A stretch of 64,000 nucleotides of DNA from Pyrenophora tritici-repentis. Lineage: Eukaryota; Ascomycota; Dothideomycetes; Pleosporales; Pleosporaceae. The notes beneath the pieces are model-generated. The model did no database searches. It had not been told where the DNA came from and saw only the letters and a list, made by a program, of their open reading frames with translations. A program made the position numbers and the translations under genes. Below, one piece after another: positions 22,695 through 33,540 of this stretch. The stretch covers positions 2,170,001 through 2,234,000 of the forward strand of contig NC_089391.1 in NCBI RefSeq assembly GCF_003171515.1, read 5' to 3'. Positions within the stretch are counted from its first letter, which is position 1, and the number at the start of each line of letters is the position of its first letter.

Positions 22695-24057
22695 GTATTC
22701 GGGGGGCTTGCATTTTGCGCTACTTTGGGCGAGGGGGTGGAGAGCGGGGAGTGGAAGCATGTGTGTTCTATATCTTGTACAGTGCCAAGTACTACAATAA
22801 GATTTCCTTGACTCGTCACATGACATGGACATGTGTTTAGAATATTAAAACATTGAACCGTGGACAACTTGACCGGGACAGCTGTTCGGTACAGCATGCA
22901 GCTAAGATAGGCGAGGACGGCACGAAGATGATGTCGGGAAGCGGTACACGGCCGACCAACGCAACAGAAGGCAAGTCGGTCTCATGTGTGCTGCTACTCG
23001 TCCACGAAGCACGAGTCGTATAGTTGGGACTACACGTGGCAGGTCATGCTGGTCTCGGGTTGCGCTACGTCGGCGCTGGTGTGGTTGGGCTGCATAGCAC
23101 TACCCGTCGAGCCTCTTTGCAGTGGATTCCGGCATGCGTGCATTTGAGTTGGGCTCCAGGCGGTAAGTGAGGCCACAGCGGGGTGATTCCTCTTCAATGA
23201 GCATGTACCACGTATGCAAACTAGACGGGGCCGCTGCGACAAGTCGAGGCCCGCACTCTGTAAGTTGACGACAACTGAATTAGATAACAAAATAGGCAGT
23301 GCATGTGCAGTAGACTTGGTCTTGCATCTCAGCAATATCTTCGCTGTCGTCACTTGACCTGACTCTCTGAATCCCACATCTCCTCAGACTATGTCAGACT
23401 CCGCGCAATCAACTCTAAAACATTGTTATCTGATCTGGAGAGTTCGGCGTAGGCCCTGAGACACAAACACAACCACATACCTACACATTCCGTTTCGCTA
23501 CGGCACAATACACCCTACCCTTACAGGCCCCACTGCTCGTCGAGTGCCTGGTTCAGCCGAAGTTGGAAGCGATTTTTCGCCCTGTCGAATCACGGCCCAG
23601 TCTGGACGCGACCAACCCTGCTTCGGCCTTTACACAAGCATTCTTCTCCCTTTGCTGCCCGTACAAGGCTGCCTGTTGTTGGAGGAAATTGACTAAAGTC
23701 TGCCCGTCACCCGCAGCCTCTATTGCGAGTTGCCTCTTCGCCGCTGTTCGTTGCTGAGCGTCGCCATCTGCTTCGCATCCAGACGCCGCATTGCCCCGCC
23801 CCGTGCTGGAGCGGTCAGCATCCCCCACCACCCACAACACCCCCCAATACAGTTGTCAGCTGCCCAGGGCCATCACTGCCCAGCCAGGCAGCCTCGACAC
23901 CTCGCCGCCCGTCTACTGCACTTCCAGCACAACACACGTCCCCCCACTCCCGACCGATCCCATCGCCCCTTCCTCGCGCACTTAGCACAGCACTCCGGAC
24001 TCGGCCATTCTCCAGTAGAAGAGGGGCTCGAGTACGGTTCCCAGCATCACCAGCCTC
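22695..24057. other. Long upstream region of the ubiquitin-like-domain gene
   Basis: About 1.36 kb without a gene I can support. The part from about 23,450 to 24,050 is pyrimidine-rich and C-rich, as expected of a long fungal promoter and 5' leader. Open frames here (for example 23,723-24,067) are low-complexity and carry no domain. Confidence 0.45.
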
Positions 24058-26969
24058 ATGCCGTTAGTCATAGCCCACCTTCCCCATCGTCGCGCAATGC
24101 CCCATACTTCTTCTCGCCGCGTTGCCAAGTCGCGCGTTGCGTCGTCTTCAACGTCTTCGCGATACACGCACAGCACGGCGCCGTCGAGTGTCTCGATGTC
24201 TCCCCCCAACCGCCGCTATCATGTCAAGGGCGACACTAACGTTGCGATCAGACTCCGGAAGGGAATCACTGTCAATAACCACACCGGCGCTTTTGACGAC
24301 CACGACGACGAGTTCACCGACGAGGACTCGGCTGGCATTCAGGTAGAATCGGTTAGCGAAGAAGAGTACACCACTGACGAAGGGTCTGAAGAGGACGACG
24401 ACGAAGAAGAAGAAGAGGACGACGAGGACGACGAAGAGGAAGAGGAAGAAGACGAAGGGTCGTGGGACTACATTGAGGACGAAATCAACCCTTCCGACTC
24501 TGCCTCACGCCCGCGAGTTGTAAAGCATCACTCTGCCCCGCACCCGCACCACAACGTTCCTCACCACCACGCTGTCGCGCATCGTGCTATTCCCCCGCCC
24601 GCTATAGCGCCCCCACGGGGTCCGCGTTCCAAAGTCTCGCATCACGAACGAACCTCTTCGCGCCACGCAGCACCCGTGCCCGATCCCCCTTCCCGCCACG
24701 AGAGCCATAGCCGCAGTCGCAGTCGAAGCAAACTGGAGCGCGTACGCAGGCCGCGACGGGCAAGGCCTCAATCCGTCCCTCAGGAACCTCTAGACGTCGA
24801 AGATGACGACGACTACCCTTATCCGCCCCCTCAAATGCGGGCGCCGGGGCCCCCGCCTGGTCATCCCAGTGCTGGTTGGGGACATATACCTCAACCTGCA
24901 CCAAACGGCTATGCGCCTAGTATGATATCGGACCCACGTTTCCAGTACGGCTTCCCAGGAGGCGCTCAGTCTCCTCCAGGCCAGATGGTGCCATTTGGCC
25001 ATGACCCCCATGGTGCTTATGCCCAGAACCCATTTGCACCAAACGGTCAAAATCCCTTCACTGGGCCCCCCTCTGCCGCAGACCCACGGGCAGGCTACTT
25101 CCCCGACTACCAGGACCCCCGGCACCAGGACCCCCACCATCAAGACCCCCGGGATCCCCGCCAGGGACGCAGAGGCCATCGCAACTCAATGCCTCCAGGA
25201 CCACCTTCAGGAGAGATGATGCCCTTCTCACCCATGGGCTACTACCCACCCTACGGCGCCCCTCCAGGTGCGCCATATGGCATGCAGCCTCACATGTACC
25301 CACCTTATGGACATCCATCGCATCCTTCTCCGCCACCACAACATCCTCCCTCGAAGCGCGCAACTCCGAAACCTCGCCATGAACACCATCATGAACACTA
25401 CCATGAAGAGGAGCCTCCTGCTCCTGCTGCTGCTGCTCCCCCGCCTCCGCCTCCTCCACCACCACAGACCCCTGGAGCGATGCAAATGCAATTGCAGACT
25501 CTACAGCCGCAACAGATGCAGATGGCTATGCCCCAAATGGCAGTCATGGCGCCACCTCCACCCCCGCCTCCACCACCACAGCCCGATCCAAAGGAAGAGG
25601 GGATGCTCTCGAAACTCGAAAAGCTCTTGATGGGCAAAGCTGAAGAGGACGAGAAGGCTGCAGAGCAGGCCAGGAAAGACGCAGAGTTGGCCAAATTCTC
25701 ACGTCTGGAGAACTTGCTCATCGCTCAGCAAGAAGCAAAGATCGAAAAAGAGAGGGCCAAGAAGGAGGCTGCCGAAAAGGCCGCAATAGAGGCTGCAGAG
25801 GCAAAGAAGAGGGGCGATGAAGACAAGCTCGCCAAGCTTGAGCAGCTTATTCTCGCTCAAAAAGATGAACAACTCAAACGCGAAGCTGCCACAGAAGCAG
25901 CCCGTGCAGCAGAGAAAGCAGCAGCAGATGCTGAGGCAGCCCGCATTGCAGAAGAGAAGAGGGCCGCAGCCGAAAAGGCCCAAATTATGGTCGAGGCTGC
26001 GGAAAAGGCGCGTGAAGAGGCTGAGAAGAAGGCTGCTGCAGAAGCAGAAGAGATCAGAAAGGCTCATGAAAAGGCGCGTGAAGAAGCGGAGAAGAAGGCT
26101 GCGGCAGAAGCGGAAGAGCTCAAAAAGGCTCATGAAAAGGCTCTGGCAGACGCCAAGGCTGCTGAAGAAGAAACAAAGAAGGAACACGAAAAGGCTATGG
26201 CGGATGCTAAGGCTGCCGCAGAAGAGTTGGAAAAAGCGAAAAAGGCTGCTGAGGAGGAGGCTGCTGCACTCAAGCCATCTGATGCTCCCAAAGCCCCGAT
26301 CAAGTTCAAGGACGCAGTGGGCCGCAAGTTCAGCTTCCCCTGGAACCTGTGCAATACCTGGAAGGTAACTACATCCTTGTCCTCGTGTAGCATGAGTATG
26401 CGCTAACATCAGAGCAGGGGATGGAGGAACTCATCAAGCAAGCCTTCCTCCATGTCGACGTCATTGGCCCACATGTGCATGAAGGTCACTACGACCTCGT
26501 GGGCCCAGATGGAGAGATTATCCTGCCTCAAGTTTGGGAGACCATGATTCAGCCTGACTGGGCCATTACCATGCACATGTGGCCAATGCCGGAGCCTCCA
26601 CCACCGCCACCACCGGAGCCCAAGGAAGCGTTTCCTCCTCCACCGCCACCTCCACCAGATGCGCAGATGTTCATGTCCAGCCATCTCCCACTCAAAGGTA
26701 AGGGAAAGCGGGACAAGGGAAGGAAGCAATCAGTATCTCATGCACATATAGTGCAAGTGCCTCCTCCTCCTGGAGCTATGCCTCCCCCGCCCCCACCACC
26801 GCCAGGTGCCGATGGCGCCATGCCTCCCCCTCCACCTGCCGTCGTGGTTGTGCCCAGCGGAGGTGGCAGTTCCGGAAGCTCTTCCCGCAAGAAGACCGCC
26901 CCATCGCCTTTCTTCCGATGGGCTGCTGGTAGTGTTCCTGCCCGGAAGGATACCAAGAAAAAGAAATGA
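24058..26969 (+). CDS. Large acidic, proline-rich, coiled-coil protein with C-terminal ubiquitin-like domain; function unknown
   Basis: Exon 1 is 24058-26364 and exon 2 begins at 26418. A 54-bp segment, 26698-26751, has GTAAGG and ATATAG ends and is probably a further, frame-neutral intron; with it removed the protein is about 935 residues. The true start may be the ATG at 24094 (MPHTSSRR). Order of regions: basic Ser-rich N-terminus; YHVKGDTNVAIRLRKGITV; an acidic run of D/E; an RS-like stretch; a Pro/Gly/Tyr-rich segment with HQDP repeats; poly-proline; and an Ala/Glu/Lys coiled coil of about 220 residues with EEAEKKAAAEAEE-type repeats. A compact block, IKFKDAVGRKFSFPWNLC through HVDVIGPHVHEGHYDL and PQVWETMIQPDWAITMHMWP, resembles the fungal ubiquitin-like domain. 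A second poly-proline region and a basic tail close it. No enzymatic role is claimed. Confidence 0.8.
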
Positions 26970-27645
26970 CAAATACCGGGGCGCGACTTTACTGATTAAC
27001 GAAGGAAATGTCACAACGCCCTAAATACTGAACGAATCTACTATGTATGAACTGGATTTCATCGCCGCGTCGGGGAGCGCTCGTTGGTGTGGGAGTAGCG
27101 GAAGTATGTCGTAATGACTGGATGGCATGTGTAACTCCATCATCTGTTGCATGGACGGACCACAAGCGCATGGACTTGTGCGTTTTTCTCTTCAGGGAAG
27201 TTCTTTTCCTTGTTCCTCTCCGCATGAGAGTTACTTTCGTCATACCCACCTTTTTTGTGTACTGTAACTTGAGGATTCGACCCGTTCCTTTACTATTCCT
27301 TTACTACGGGGTTCTTTCTCAGCACTTTGCTGTTGTTGGGAGGAAAAGTTCAGATACCAATTGTTGTCATATTGAAGCGATCTTTGCGTTGCTGCCTTCT
27401 TTGGTTTTCATATGGAACTCTCTGGACTACCCCTTTTGCAAATCTTTGTTTGGTTTTTGGCGTTGAGCGTCGTTTTGGTTGTCGTTGCGGTTGTTCGTCG
27501 TTGTGTATTCGCCATTGCTTTTCGTCAATGCTGTTAATTGAGCGAATGAGTCAGTCACGCACGCAAGTCAAGTTAATGTCCATTTGCAAAGTTTTGAACC
27601 AAAAAGTAAGGAAAAAACATATAAAAAAGGTATTAAAATACGTTA
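26970..27645. other. Gene-free stretch at the edge of the transposon-rich region
   Basis: About 680 bases with no supported gene: the 3' untranslated region of the preceding gene, then T-rich sequence that becomes A-rich near 27,600. It ends at the TA dinucleotide (27644-27645) duplicated by the pogo-like element. Confidence 0.5.
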
Positions 27646-27700
27646 ACATGATCCATGGGCGAGCGGCGCACACGGGCGAGCGGCGCACCCCACCAACTTT
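27646..27700 (+). repeat. Left terminal inverted repeat of the pogo-like element
   Basis: This 55-bp repeat is identical to the reverse complement of 29621-29675. Inside it a 15-bp GC-rich word (GGGCGAGCGGCGCAC) occurs twice, at 27657-27671 and 27674-27688, a 17-bp period. Such doubled words in a TIR are usually transposase-binding sites. Confidence 0.96.
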
Positions 27701-27726
27701 ACTCACCTTACTGATCTTAATCTACA

Positions 27727-29331
27727 ATGGCTCAACGCAGCGCTACTCAATTACTATCAAATGAAGCAGATATTCAGCTTGCTATCTCATCTATTAATGC
27801 GCACCAGATCCAAGGTACCCGTACTGCTGCAGTAGTCTACAACGTAGCCGAAACAACGCTCCGCCGCCGACGCGCTGGTATACCTGCCCGACGCGATTGC
27901 CCGCCCAACTCAAGGAAGCTTACCCAGAGAGAAGAGGAGGTGATTATTAGCTATATACTTCAGCTAGATCTGCGTGGATTTGCGCCTACCTACACAGCTG
28001 TACGTGATATGGCTGATAAGCTGCTGGCTGCGCGTGGTGGAGAGCAGGTTGGAGTCAACTGGCCATCTACCTTTGTTAAGCGTACAGACAGTCTTCGGAC
28101 GTGTTTCAACCAAGCGTACGATAGGCAGAGAGCTCTTTGTGAGGATGCAACATTAATAAAGAGGTGGTTTAAGCTTGTAGAAGAGACAAAGGCTGAGCTA
28201 GGTATCTGCGATGAGGACGTCTACAACTTTGATGAAGCTGGCTTTATGATGGGCAAGATTACAACGCAGCTAGTTATAACAGGAGCAGAGAGGAGAGGCA
28301 GGCCGAAGAGTATTCAGCCAGGCAATCGCGAGTGGGTAACGCTGATCGCTGCTATCAGCGCTGCTGGCTGGTCAGTCCCACCGTTCCTCATCTTCGCTGG
28401 CCAGTACCACCTATCAGCCTGGTATAAGGAAGCTGAGATCCCACGCGACTGGGCGATCGCAGTCAGCGATAATGGCTGGACGAATAATGAGCTTGGAGTT
28501 GAGTGGCTAAAGCACTTCAACGCTCACACGCAGGCTCGTAGTGTAGGCGCGCGTCGCCTGCTTATTATTGATGGCCATAAGAGCCACCAATCTCTAGAGT
28601 TCCAGGAGCTCTGCAAGGAGAACAATATCCATACGCTCTGTATGCCTCCTCACTCATCTCACCTACTCCAGCCACTTGATGTTGGCTGCTTCTCGCCATT
28701 GAAGCGCGCGTACAGCCGTGAGGTGGAGAGCCTTATGCGCAACCACATCAACCACATCACCAAGCTAGAGTTTCTGCCAGCGTTCAAGGCAGCATTTGAT
28801 CAAGCGTTCACGCCAGCCAATATCTGCTCAGCCTTCCGCGGCGCAGGCCTTGTTCCTCTACAACCAGAGGCTGTTCTATCAAAGGTAGATGTACAACTGC
28901 GTACACCTACTCCTCCAGCAGCTCTGCCAGAGGCTCCCTGGGTAGCTCAAACGCCGAGCAACGCGCGTGAGCTTGAGGCTCAGTCAAGCCTAATACGTGA
29001 GCGCGTGCGCCAGCACAAGAGCTCATCACCAGCTTCAATTATTATGGCGATTGACCAGCTAAAGAAGGGCGCCGAGGTGATGATGCTCTCTGCTGAGCTG
29101 ATGCGCGATCGGATCTCTAGTCTTGAGAAGGCCAATAGCGCAGCCTCAGAGCGTAGGCGGCGCTCTAAAAGGCGTATACAGAAGCAGGGAGTACTCACAA
29201 AGGGAGCTGGAGAGGATATACTGGCTCAAAATGAGGCTGACCAGCAGATTGCTCATGAAGAGCGTCAAGGAGGAGCGCGATCAGGCCTCAGCCAGCGGGC
29301 TCAAAGGCGCTGCACTAGGTGCAAGGAGTGA
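27727..29331 (+). CDS. Pogo-like DDE transposase
   Basis: A single 534-residue frame. The N-terminus is a helix-turn-helix of the psq/CENP-B type ([20 protein letters not shown], then [18 protein letters not shown]). A CENP-B-like second DNA-binding region has [20 protein letters not shown]. The catalytic DDE_1 domain shows all three acidic positions: [23 protein letters not shown] and [17 protein letters not shown]. The C-terminus is basic and ends with a cysteine pair (RCTRCKE). It would cut and paste the element at TA sites. No stop or frameshift is present, so the protein may be functional. Confidence 0.93.
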   Translation: MAQRSATQLLSNEADIQLAISSINAHQIQGTRTAAVVYNVAETTLRRRRAGIPARRDCPPNSRKLTQREEEVIISYILQLDLRGFAPTYTAVRDMADKLLAARGGEQVGVNWPSTFVKRTDSLRTCFNQAYDRQRALCEDATLIKRWFKLVEETKAELGICDEDVYNFDEAGFMMGKITTQLVITGAERRGRPKSIQPGNREWVTLIAAISAAGWSVPPFLIFAGQYHLSAWYKEAEIPRDWAIAVSDNGWTNNELGVEWLKHFNAHTQARSVGARRLLIIDGHKSHQSLEFQELCKENNIHTLCMPPHSSHLLQPLDVGCFSPLKRAYSREVESLMRNHINHITKLEFLPAFKAAFDQAFTPANICSAFRGAGLVPLQPEAVLSKVDVQLRTPTPPAALPEAPWVAQTPSNARELEAQSSLIRERVRQHKSSSPASIIMAIDQLKKGAEVMMLSAELMRDRISSLEKANSAASERRRRSKRRIQKQGVLTKGAGEDILAQNEADQQIAHEERQGGARSGLSQRAQRRCTRCKE

Positions 29332-29620
29332 TGAAGGTGGAGAAAACGTGCGTGAACTTGTTGTATTGGAGCTACGGGAGAAGGGAGAATATCTATGGTG
29401 CGCGCACGGAGCAGCTGACTAATCAGTGCCTGGCCAATCAGAGCACGGGAAGCCTGATTCACCGTGAATACTAGTGAAGGCTCTCACCGCGTCTCGACAA
29501 GGAGACTGGGCACAACTCGCGCACATGCAAGACTGATACTATTAATATAGAGTAATCTACTGTATCAATATCTAGCAATAATATTATCGCGTTGTTGAGA
29601 TGCATCGCTTTAAAGTTGCA

Positions 29621-29675
29621 AAAGTTGGTGGGGTGCGCCGCTCGCCCGTGTGCGCCGCTCGCCCATGGATCATGT
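29621..29675 (-). repeat. Right terminal inverted repeat of the pogo-like element
   Basis: Exact reverse complement of the left repeat, followed by the TA target duplication at 29676-29677. Confidence 0.96.
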
Positions 29676-29937
29676 TATCCTGCATAAATAATCCTGTTGC
29701 GTGGGTGTGCGTGTATGGATTATCGCAGTGACCTTTTTATTCCCAGAGGAGCATATGAACCCACTGTTCGTGTTGTTGAACAGACTAGGCTCACTCGTCA
29801 AACATGAGGCATCATATGAATAACTCGTATTCTTGTAAACAAAATCACTTATTCTATTTTCCCTCACAATCTCTCACCATGCACTTCTAAACACCCAAAA
29901 CGACCAAACATACACTTTCCCTCCCCCTTCCCACACA

Positions 29938-30629
29938 CTACTCATGAGCAAAAATCCTCGCGTACTCCCCCTCACTCCACCTAATATCCGGCTCCAACCC
30001 AGCAAACTTCCATACCCCCTCAACCTTCTTATAATGCACAATCGCCGCCCCATGCGCATGTCCCACACACGCCACCTCATTCATCTCGTCGTCTTTAAAC
30101 CGCTGGTGCGCAACGCGCATCTGGTGGTGGCCGCGGATTTCTTCGTCGGAGTGCAAGATCCAGCGCGTTTGGCCCATGAAGTGTTGGGTTTTTATTAGGG
30201 CGTTGCCGAGGAAGTGGGGGGAGGAGGCGAGGGCGATGAATTCGGGGGCGGGGAGGGATTCCCATTTTTTGTTTAGGACGGAGGTGTAGTCGAGCTGGTG
30301 GGGTTAGGGGGGTGGATGGGGGGAGGGGGATGGGGATGGGATAGGTAGGAGAAGAGGGTAGGGACGGGGCGGGGACGTACGTAGAGGGTGGGTGCGACAC
30401 AGCCTGCGAGACGAGTCCAGTCTTTAGTGTCGTAGCTTTCTGTCCATTCAAAGGCTGCGGCTTGGCAGCCGATGATGTCTGTAGTTCTGTCAGTTTCCAG
30501 TGTCTTGATGGAGGAGAAAAAGGGATGATGGATGGGTAGAGCGAGTAAATGGACTCATGGATGTGATGAAGGCCTGAATACAAACTTACCCTCAGGCGCT
30601 GGACGCTTCTCAGTTGCAAAAGTAGACAT
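29938..30629 (-). CDS. Scytalone-dehydratase-family enzyme (MdpB-like dehydratase)
   Basis: Three exons, 30629-30590, 30478-30381 and 30294-29938, give 164 residues that align with scytalone dehydratase almost without gaps, one residue offset from the Magnaporthe enzyme. Conserved active-site residues are Y29, D30 ([10 protein letters not shown]), Y49 (LDYTS), H84 (KTQHFMG) and H109 (RVAHQRF). The positions equal to Ser129 and Asn131 are Gly128 and Ala130 ([13 protein letters not shown]). The fold is an NTF2-like alpha+beta barrel acting in the cytosol. Classical members dehydrate scytalone in DHN-melanin synthesis; paralogues such as MdpB act in emodin-to-chrysophanol reduction. The AflR/AflJ neighbourhood and the altered polar pair favour the second type, but melanin function cannot be excluded. 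Confidence 0.9.
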
Positions 30630-31818
30630 GATTGCTATACTTTGCCTGTCTTCTTCTTCTCTAGACACGTTCCAGTCGTGGGTGATCAAAAAAATATAAT
30701 AGAAACAACAGATAAATCTTCAAATTTTGAGCTTGCTAATTCACTCAAGTTCGTGCTGCCTCAATAATCCGTGGGATATTCATGTCTTTTATCATCCCTT
30801 TTACCATATGTACAGTAAGCCCTACCTACACACCCCGTCTCCAACAACCACACCACACATACAGAATCGGAGATTTTCCCCCTCGGAACGCGGCAAGTGG
30901 CACCCAACCCAAGCCTAGCATACAATCATTCCCCGTAGGTGTACAGTAGGTGGACATCGGAAGCTTGGCGCGCGTGCGTGCGTCTCGGAGGATTTCTTCC
31001 TTAGCGTTTACCTAGGGTACCGTACTTTTGAATTGGACCGAGCATGGCCTGTTTTGCTATTTTGAGTATATGGGGGTATTGGGGATATGTTTTACATAGG
31101 TATGTAGGCGTCATTGATTTTTTTGGTGGTGTCGATGGTGCTGACCCGATGGTAGAAGGGGGTGACGGAGTTCGGTGGATGTGCGGTTTGGGTTAGCGCC
31201 GGGCGGAGTGCGGGTCTACCTACTAACTATAGGTATGGGGAGTCGGAGATGATGGTATCAGGGGTGTGCTGGGGGTTGTCTGGGGACGGTGGGTTTTTGT
31301 AGCGAGGTCAATTTGGGATGGGTGGGATATGGGTTGGGACTTGGCTGGGTGAAGTGGGGATCACGAATTGCGTTGACTGTAGTCAACTTTTAGGACGATG
31401 GAATTTATGTATCATTGTCTAGTTTCAGAATGTACTTGACGTAGTAAGTTGGGTGGTGATGATGACAATAAGGTTAGAATTCTGCTTGTTGCTCGCTAGT
31501 TCTTTGCTACTGTAAATGCTATTTCGTATATGGATTATAGTCGCGACTTCTATTGGTGTCAATGAGGAAACCCCTAAGTTGACGTTGATTCATAAAATCA
31601 CTCCGTGATCTAGAGTTTCTCACTTGCGCATGAGATCTTTGCTGAATCGCGACTTGTGTGGAGCTCCGGAATTTTGAACCATGTTTCTACTTCACTGTTT
31701 ACTCGCATGTGGCGTACATCACGGCGTACATCACGGCAGTCAACGACGAGTCATAAAGAACCCCTTGCATTAACCTATAACTGTAAGAAAACTAATCTAA
31801 AACTAAATAAACCTTAAC
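30630..31818. other. Long gene-free region upstream of the dehydratase gene
   Basis: About 1.2 kb without a supported gene. It holds the dehydratase promoter and the 3' end of the AflX-like gene. A perfect 7-bp dyad with a 2-bp gap (GTTGACTGTAGTCAAC) lies at 31373-31388, and a short direct repeat of GTACATCACGGC lies near 31714-31738. Confidence 0.45.
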
Positions 31819-32607
31819 CTAAGCGGGTCCGGTACCGGAAGGGAGGTAGGGGTACAGGAAGGGAAAATAATAAGTAAGAAGACCACAAACGATGCACTTT
31901 GGAGTGCCAGAGGGGAACTTGGCCTTGCCGTTGGCGTTGACAACACCAACGTTCTTGTTGTCCCAGCGACCATCAGGATCCTGAGCTGCCTCAATCATAC
32001 CTCCAGCAATGTCCATGTAGGAAACAAAAGACTCCTCCTCGTCGAGTGTAAGCTTGTGGCCGCGTTGTACATCGACCGACAGCCCGCCGGGCTTGATGTA
32101 AATAGTAGTGACCCAATCCTCATTCGCGCGCAGGATCTTCTCGGATAACTCGAGGTCACGGTAAACGTGGAAGGCGGATCGACGGACGATGGCGTTGACC
32201 CAAGGGTTCTTGCGGCTAAGCCACGGGTCGATGGTGGCAGAAGATAGTTGCAAAAGCTTGGGGATAGGCGGGTGTTCCTTGCCGGAAGACCTCCAGCTCT
32301 GGAGCGCCTTGATGACAGTGGAGGCCAAGTCCTGACTAATGTGACAGCCGGGGACGTTGTCGTTTGTGGAAGCCGTAAGAAAGACTGCGGTTGCTCCCCA
32401 CATGGCTTTGCTGAGCAGATCGGCGTCTAAGATGCTGCCGGTAAAGACTTCGACCCTGGAGTTGTCGGCGGCGGCAGGAACTAGGCGGAAAAGCTTGTCC
32501 TTGCTGCGGCAGTATGCCTTGATCTTGACATCTGTACTAGAAAGAAGGAGTTCGAGAAGGGCGGTTCCACAGTTGCCTGTAGCGCCAAGGATCGCAAAAG
32601 TCGTCAT
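31819..32607 (-). CDS. AflX/MdpK-like NAD(P)-binding oxidoreductase
   Basis: A single-exon 262-residue protein. It begins with an atypical-SDR/NmrA-type Rossmann motif ([11 protein letters not shown], residues 4-14). AflX-family blocks follow: [14 protein letters not shown], the segment around [32 protein letters not shown], and [20 protein letters not shown] followed by [17 protein letters not shown]. The C-terminus is hydrophobic ([11 protein letters not shown]). AflX acts in the versicolorin-to-demethylsterigmatocystin steps of aflatoxin synthesis, and MdpK is the monodictyphenone-cluster homologue. An anthraquinone-type substrate is therefore likely but inferred. It is divergent from the ABC transporter gene and shares a 0.93-kb upstream region with it. 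Confidence 0.87.
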   Translation of the reverse strand: MTTFAILGATGNCGTALLELLLSSTDVKIKAYCRSKDKLFRLVPAAADNSRVEVFTGSILDADLLSKAMWGATAVFLTASTNDNVPGCHISQDLASTVIKALQSWRSSGKEHPPIPKLLQLSSATIDPWLSRKNPWVNAIVRRSAFHVYRDLELSEKILRANEDWVTTIYIKPGGLSVDVQRGHKLTLDEEESFVSYMDIAGGMIEAAQDPDGRWDNKNVGVVNANGKAKFPSGTPKCIVCGLLTYYFPFLYPYLPSGTGPA

Positions 32608-33540
32608 GGTGAATGTGAATAGGTCTTAAAAAAGGTGGGTGTATTTGGAGTGTAGAGTAAATGTGGTTGTGAGTGATGCTTGAGAATGTGTGGCGCATCT
32701 TGCCGTATATATCAAGAAACAGAGCATGACCGACGTAGGTGTCTCGGGATGTGATCCTACCGAAGAGCTTCCGATAACGGTATCAACAGTCGGAATATTG
32801 ATGGGATTCATATGCGCCTACATTAGTGCCTGTTCTATACATCTCTCCTCGCGTATTTATCCGAACGTACAATACTTTTAACATTGTGTCGTCCATGGAT
32901 ACTCACTCTGTAATTTTATCTGTACCACGAGTGAATTTTGGCAAGAGTAAAATTCTTGCACTTTCTTCGTAGTACAGTATAGACGTTACAGCTTTGCTCC
33001 GACTTGGGATATCGCACTATCTCGGTGGTCGGAACAAAGGATCATATCGCGATGACGTAATCGCTCCAGACCCAGGTGCCAACCAAACTAACAAATACCA
33101 CATGTGCCGCCCTCCACGACATCAATGACTCCGACATGATGAACATAATTGCATGTGTAAAGGCAGGAACCTGGAGAGGATCTCTTGGGCGTGCTAGGCA
33201 TTGGCTTGACGTTGCCAAAAGCGGAGGGCGGTTGTCCCGACTCTCGTGTCCCGTGGCGGCCGAGACGCCGGCGGGGCCCGCGGTGCCCACCCAGGACCCC
33301 TGCGGGGTATGCATGAAGGCTTGTGGTGAGGCTGAATTCCAGATTCGCATGCACGTTTCCCGATCTGTACCTTAGTAACTTTCCGTGATCATCGACATTA
33401 TTACTTGTCCCGTTTTAGTAAGAGTGCTACAATGTATAGATACTCTAGACAAAGTTACATGACATCTGCTCTACAAACAATCAAAGCAACTACTTGCGAC
33501 TTCACTTTACTTCGAGCCAGTGTCTAATTGCACATTTGCA
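32608..33540. promoter_or_regulatory. Shared upstream region of the AflX-like and ABC transporter genes
   Basis: About 930 bases between two divergent start codons with no supported gene; it must contain both promoters. One TCG-N5-CGG word (33022-33032) fits the loose AflR half-site pattern, but a match of this quality is expected by chance roughly once per kilobase. No promoter element is claimed. Confidence 0.4.

Larger units (their letters stand above)
27646..29675 (+). mobile_element. Complete pogo-like (Tc1/mariner superfamily) DNA transposon
   Basis: A 2,030-bp element bounded by perfect 55-bp inverted repeats (27646-27700 and 29621-29675) and flanked by the TA target duplication at 27644-27645 and 29676-29677. 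It carries one uninterrupted 534-residue transposase on the plus strand. The perfect TIRs, TA duplication and intact gene suggest a recent and possibly active copy. It sits between the last core gene and the first metabolite-cluster gene. Confidence 0.95.
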
